Source: Archangium sp. (GTDB lineage: Bacteria > Myxococcota > Myxococcia > Myxococcales > Myxococcaceae). Taken from it: a stretch of 64,000 nt of DNA. A program made the translations under genes and the position numbers. Shown one piece after another: positions 61,048 to 64,000 of the stretch. Where the stretch lies: positions 1 to 64,000 of the forward strand of contig JALHMW010000021.1 in NCBI GenBank assembly GCA_022843845.1, read 5' to 3'. How positions within the stretch are numbered: the first letter of the stretch is position 1; every line of letters begins with the position of its first letter. Below the pieces are notes generated by a model. It saw only the letters and a program-made list of their open reading frames with translations, was not told where the DNA came from and searched no databases.

Positions 61048-63872
61048 CGCCTCCGGCGTATCAGCCCTGCGAAGACCAGCAGCGCCACCACCATCGACTC
61101 GGGAACGGCGCTGCAGCCACCACCTCTGAAGGCCAGCACACGCGGAGCCGCCAGCCCACCACCGGTCAAGGTCGGCTCACCACCACCGGCTGAGCCACCA
61201 CCTTGCGAGCCGCCCGCGCTCCCGCCCGCGGCGTCACCACCGGCTGCACTCCCGCCTGCGGTCCCACCGGCGGTACTCCCACCAGCGCTGCCACCTCCGG
61301 CCCCTCCACCGCCGGCGCCAGCATCAGGCTCGACGAACACGCCACCATCACCGTCCGCCCCGCCGTCAGTCGCGAAGAGGAGCAGCCGGCGAAACACCTC
61401 GATGCGCGTCGCGCGGCTGGTGATCGACTCGAGCGGAAACCCGAGCAGCGCCGACCTGCCGGCGACGCCTGAGGCCGCGGGAGCTCCCGACGCATACGAC
61501 GCCAGCCGCTGTCCCGACCCCATCGGGCTGATGACGTCGAGCGAGCCACCATCGGGGTTGCCCACGTCGTAGGTGCCTGCCGCGCCGTCATCGAGCGACC
61601 AGCCGAGGCCGGCGAGTGGGCCGACGCCAGTGAGCGCACGCGACGAGGTACCGCTGCCCGCCGTCGCGGAGCCGAAGTCCGAGAGGAACGCCATCGAGCC
61701 CGCGGCCTCACCGCTGAAGATGACGCGCGTGCCGCCCTGGAGCGCCTGCCGCAACGCCATCTGCGCTGCTGACGACGGCGCCGCACCGGCTGCTTTGCCG
61801 CGACCTGCGATCCAGCTCACGACTCCGAACGTCGAGGGCACGACGAGCCCCGCCTCGACCGCGTCATCGGTCGCGCTCTCGAACCCATACGAGAGGGCAT
61901 CGAGCGCGTCGCCGTGCACGCGAACGTACGAGCCGTCGTTGATGCGGCGCGGGTAGACGCGCGTGACGGTGCCGAGAGAGAACCGGGTGGGAAAGGCCTC
62001 GAGCTGCGCCTGCGCCGCCTCGAACCGATCGTACCCGTTCACGATCAACACGCCCGCCTGTCCGGCTGCACCCGCGCGCGCGCCGACGACCGCCGACGCG
62101 ACACCTTCCCCACCAGCGTTCACGCCCGCGACGCGGAAGTACTTCGCGCGAGCCGCAGGGACCGCCGTCTCGTACATGGTGCTCGTCGTCTCGGCGCCTT
62201 CGTCCCAGCCGAGCCCGTCGTCGCTCGAGTAGACGCGGTACCGGGTGGCCGCCTGGCCGCCGACGTTCTGCACGTCGGTCGGCGACGCGCTCCAGCTCAC
62301 CTCGACGCGGCCGTTCATCACGCTGCGGGCACGCAGGCGCACGGGAGGCTCTGGTGGGAACGCTGGCGGCACCATGTCGACGCTCGCGAAGTACCTGATG
62401 ATGCCCTGCATGAGGGCGCGGGCCGCGATGTAGCGGAACTGAGGCTCCTTCAGCCGTTGAGCGTCGGTCGCGTTGTCGTGAAAGGCGATCTCCATCAGCA
62501 CGCCGGGGAACTCGGAGTTGTTCGACGGGTTCACCTCTCCGAAGTTGGCGCAGCGGGTGCCGAAGTCGCGCCAGGCCGGCTCGTTCCACCCTGCGTCCTG
62601 CCGGAAGTCGTTCACCAGCTCGGTGCGGAGGAAGTCGGCGAGCTCGCGGCTGCCGCTGACCGCGGCGTAGTCGGTCGCGATGCGGCAGGTGTTCACGTCG
62701 TTGGTTCCGTACACGTAGGTCTGCGTGCCGCGCGCCATCGTGTTGGCGGCGTTGGTGTGCCACGCGACGTAGACGGCCGGCTCGTTGGCCTCACGAAGCC
62801 ACGCCGAGAAGCGGGGCCGCGCGCTGATGTCGTTGTTGCGATCGCTCCCGACCGAGTTGCCGAGCGGCGCGTACACCGTCTCGGGAGCGCCGGCCCACTG
62901 CGCCTGGTACCGCGCGGCCTCCTCGAAGCGCCCTCGCCCGCTCACGCCGCCCCCGCGATCGATCAGGCCCACGCCGCCGCCGAACTTCACCGCGTCGAGC
63001 GAGACGTTGCCGGGGTTCTGCGGACTGGCGGAGTCATTCTGCGCGACGACCTGCGCGACGCCGCCGGCCTTGAAATAGAACGAGCCGAGCAGCACCCAGG
63101 TGCCACCGTGGCGCTGTTGGTTCACGCGAAACGACGACTCGCCTCCCGCATGACGAACGAGGAAGTGCGCGTCGGGCACGCGCGCCGTGAAGGCGGTGTA
63201 CGAGATCGACACCTCATAGAAGCCGTCGCGCGGAATCTGCGCCGTCCAGGTCGCGCTCGCGGTCACCGTCGGCGTCGTCGTCATCAACCGGTTCGTGCCC
63301 AGCGCGAAGGCGTTGACGTCTCCGGCCATCGGGAAGGTCGGCCGGCCCCACGCCATGAGCGAGCTGTTCGAGAAGCCCGTGCCCGTCTCGGCGTAGCCGG
63401 CTTCTCCATTGTCGACGAGCACGAGGTCGGGGTTGGTGTCGCTCTCACGCACGGTGAAGACGCGTGCGCCGGCGTTCATCAACATGGGCACCAGCCACTG
63501 GTGAACCGTCTCGGTGCTGACGAGATCCTCGACGATGTCGTTCGTGTTCCCGCGCTGCGTGCGCCAGAAGAACGTGCCGCTGATGCTCGTCCAGGTGAAG
63601 CCGTGGCCTGCCGAGAGGTAGACGCTCTTGCCCGAAAGCGCGCCGGTGTTGGTGAAGCGGCCCTGCGGCGTCCCGCCGAGGTAGTGCACGACGGGGATCT
63701 CGCGACGCACGACGGGCGGCTCGTTCACGCGCCACGGCGTCTCCCACGCCTTCGGAGGAACCGGCGCGAGCACCGGCGTGCCCGGCTGTTCGAGGCCACA
63801 GTCCTGCATCCACCCTTCGGGCGTGGAGAGAAAGGGCTGCGACAGCAGGAGCGTCAAGGTGAAGGTCAGCAC
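61044..63872 (-). CDS. Secreted N-acetylmuramoyl-L-alanine amidase with golvesin-like insert, FN3 domain and MYXO-CTERM-like tail
   Basis: Large envelope protein of 942 aa. After a signal peptide come the zinc-site segments of an Amidase_3 fold: SVYLSAGHG (about 85), AVYVAWHTNA (about 370) and GVLMEIAFHDN (about 460). Between the first two an extra domain of about 130 residues is inserted, with YEVSISYTAF, FLVRHAGGESSFRVNQ and GTWVLLGSFYF, typical of golvesin/xly domains. A fibronectin III-like domain (about 505-590) and an unknown domain follow. A Gly/Ser/Ala linker precedes a terminal GGGCSAVPESM, hydrophobic helix and RRRR, the layout of the MYXO-CTERM sorting signal. It probably cuts septal or surface peptidoglycan. 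GTG start. Confidence 0.85.
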   Translation of the reverse strand: MLTFTLTLLLSQPFLSTPEGWMQDCGLEQPGTPVLAPVPPKAWETPWRVNEPPVVRREIPVVHYLGGTPQGRFTNTGALSGKSVYLSAGHGFTWTSISGTFFWRTQRGNTNDIVEDLVSTETVHQWLVPMLMNAGARVFTVRESDTNPDLVLVDNGEAGYAETGTGFSNSSLMAWGRPTFPMAGDVNAFALGTNRLMTTTPTVTASATWTAQIPRDGFYEVSISYTAFTARVPDAHFLVRHAGGESSFRVNQQRHGGTWVLLGSFYFKAGGVAQVVAQNDSASPQNPGNVSLDAVKFGGGVGLIDRGGGVSGRGRFEEAARYQAQWAGAPETVYAPLGNSVGSDRNNDISARPRFSAWLREANEPAVYVAWHTNAANTMARGTQTYVYGTNDVNTCRIATDYAAVSGSRELADFLRTELVNDFRQDAGWNEPAWRDFGTRCANFGEVNPSNNSEFPGVLMEIAFHDNATDAQRLKEPQFRYIAARALMQGIIRYFASVDMVPPAFPPEPPVRLRARSVMNGRVEVSWSASPTDVQNVGGQAATRYRVYSSDDGLGWDEGAETTSTMYETAVPAARAKYFRVAGVNAGGEGVASAVVGARAGAAGQAGVLIVNGYDRFEAAQAQLEAFPTRFSLGTVTRVYPRRINDGSYVRVHGDALDALSYGFESATDDAVEAGLVVPSTFGVVSWIAGRGKAAGAAPSSAAQMALRQALQGGTRVIFSGEAAGSMAFLSDFGSATAGSGTSSRALTGVGPLAGLGWSLDDGAAGTYDVGNPDGGSLDVISPMGSGQRLASYASGAPAASGVAGRSALLGFPLESITSRATRIEVFRRLLLFATDGGADGDGGVFVEPDAGAGGGGAGGGSAGGSTAGGTAGGSAAGGDAAGGSAGGSQGGGSAGGGEPTLTGGGLAAPRVLAFRGGGCSAVPESMVVALLVFAGLIRRRR

Positions 63873-63978
63873 GAGGGGCGCTCTACTTCAGACGCGGCGT
63901 GCTCCGCCATCGCGCACCGGCCCGGAGACGAAACGGCCCCGCCCGACACGTGGTCGAACGAGGCCGGTCCCTCAGTCA

Positions 63979-63997
63979 TTCTGAAGACGTTTCAGAA
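63979..63997. repeat. Perfect inverted repeat near the right edge
   Basis: TTCTGAA (63979-63985) and TTCAGAA (63991-63997) form 7-bp arms with a 5-bp spacer in a region of lower GC than its surroundings. It could be an operator or a weak stem-loop for a neighbouring gene outside the window. Bases 63873-63978 between the amidase start and this repeat show no gene. Confidence 0.35.
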
Positions 63998-64000
63998 CAC

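Overview
The window is chromosomal DNA from a high-GC member of the Myxococcota, most likely a Myxococcus/Archangium-type myxobacterium. The evidence is: a MYXO-CTERM-like tail on an envelope amidase; a golvesin-type domain inside that amidase; a site upstream of lexA that fits the LexA box described for Myxococcus xanthus; two Hanks-type Ser/Thr kinases; many lipoproteins with Gly/Ala/Asp-rich linkers; and third codon positions almost always G or C. The density of long spurious ORFs on both strands is a by-product of this composition. No CRISPR array, rRNA or prophage was seen.

Layout. 1-4422 (-): a very large RHS/YD-repeat protein, apparently cut at base 111/112 by the 5' end of a group II intron. 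4734-8390: a REC-GAF-GGDEF response regulator, a membrane protein of atypical composition lying between two copies of a 35-bp repeat, a stand-alone secretin N-domain protein and a TPR/PEGA-like protein. 8463-11745 (-): an Mla-type lipid transport operon (lipoprotein, mlaE, mlaF, mlaD), divergent from lexA (11852-12511) across an SOS operator. 12512-16519 (-): a coupled set of a phospholipase D-like protein and three TPR or envelope proteins. 16567-24661: a cbb3 oxidase locus (ccoI, ccoS, fused ccoNO, ccoQ, a monohaem ccoP, ccoG) with a divergent SafE-family gene. 24895-38043: mixed signalling and accessory genes, including a zinc-finger kinase next to a sigma factor, an MscS channel with a cyclic-nucleotide domain, a second kinase, a monooxygenase-SDR-lactonase-like operon and several lipoproteins. 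38040-53843 (-): a thioredoxin/MsrA-like protein and a membrane protein, then an apparent 14-kb energy operon. 54050-57804 (-): a glycolytic operon gap-pgk-tpi-secG followed by tRNA-Leu. 57839-63872: secreted or lipoprotein genes and the amidase.

How the genes may work together. The most coherent system is the run korA-korB-ferritin-like-nuoA-nuoBC-nuoD-nuoH-nuoI-nuoJ-nuoK-nuoL-nuoM-nuoN-hemerythrin-fdxA. It encodes a 2-oxoacid:ferredoxin oxidoreductase, a ferredoxin, and a complex I with its membrane and connecting modules but without the NADH-oxidising subunits NuoE, NuoF and NuoG. The natural reading is a ferredoxin:quinone oxidoreductase fed by 2-oxoacid oxidation, with two di-iron proteins that could handle oxygen or peroxide. 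Together with the nearby high-affinity cbb3 oxidase this suggests adaptation to low oxygen. The window does not show whether nuoEFG exist elsewhere in the genome.

Starts were chosen by signal peptides, family alignment from memory, Shine-Dalgarno-like sequences and ATGA/GTGA overlaps. Assignments rest on motifs read by eye, without database searches.
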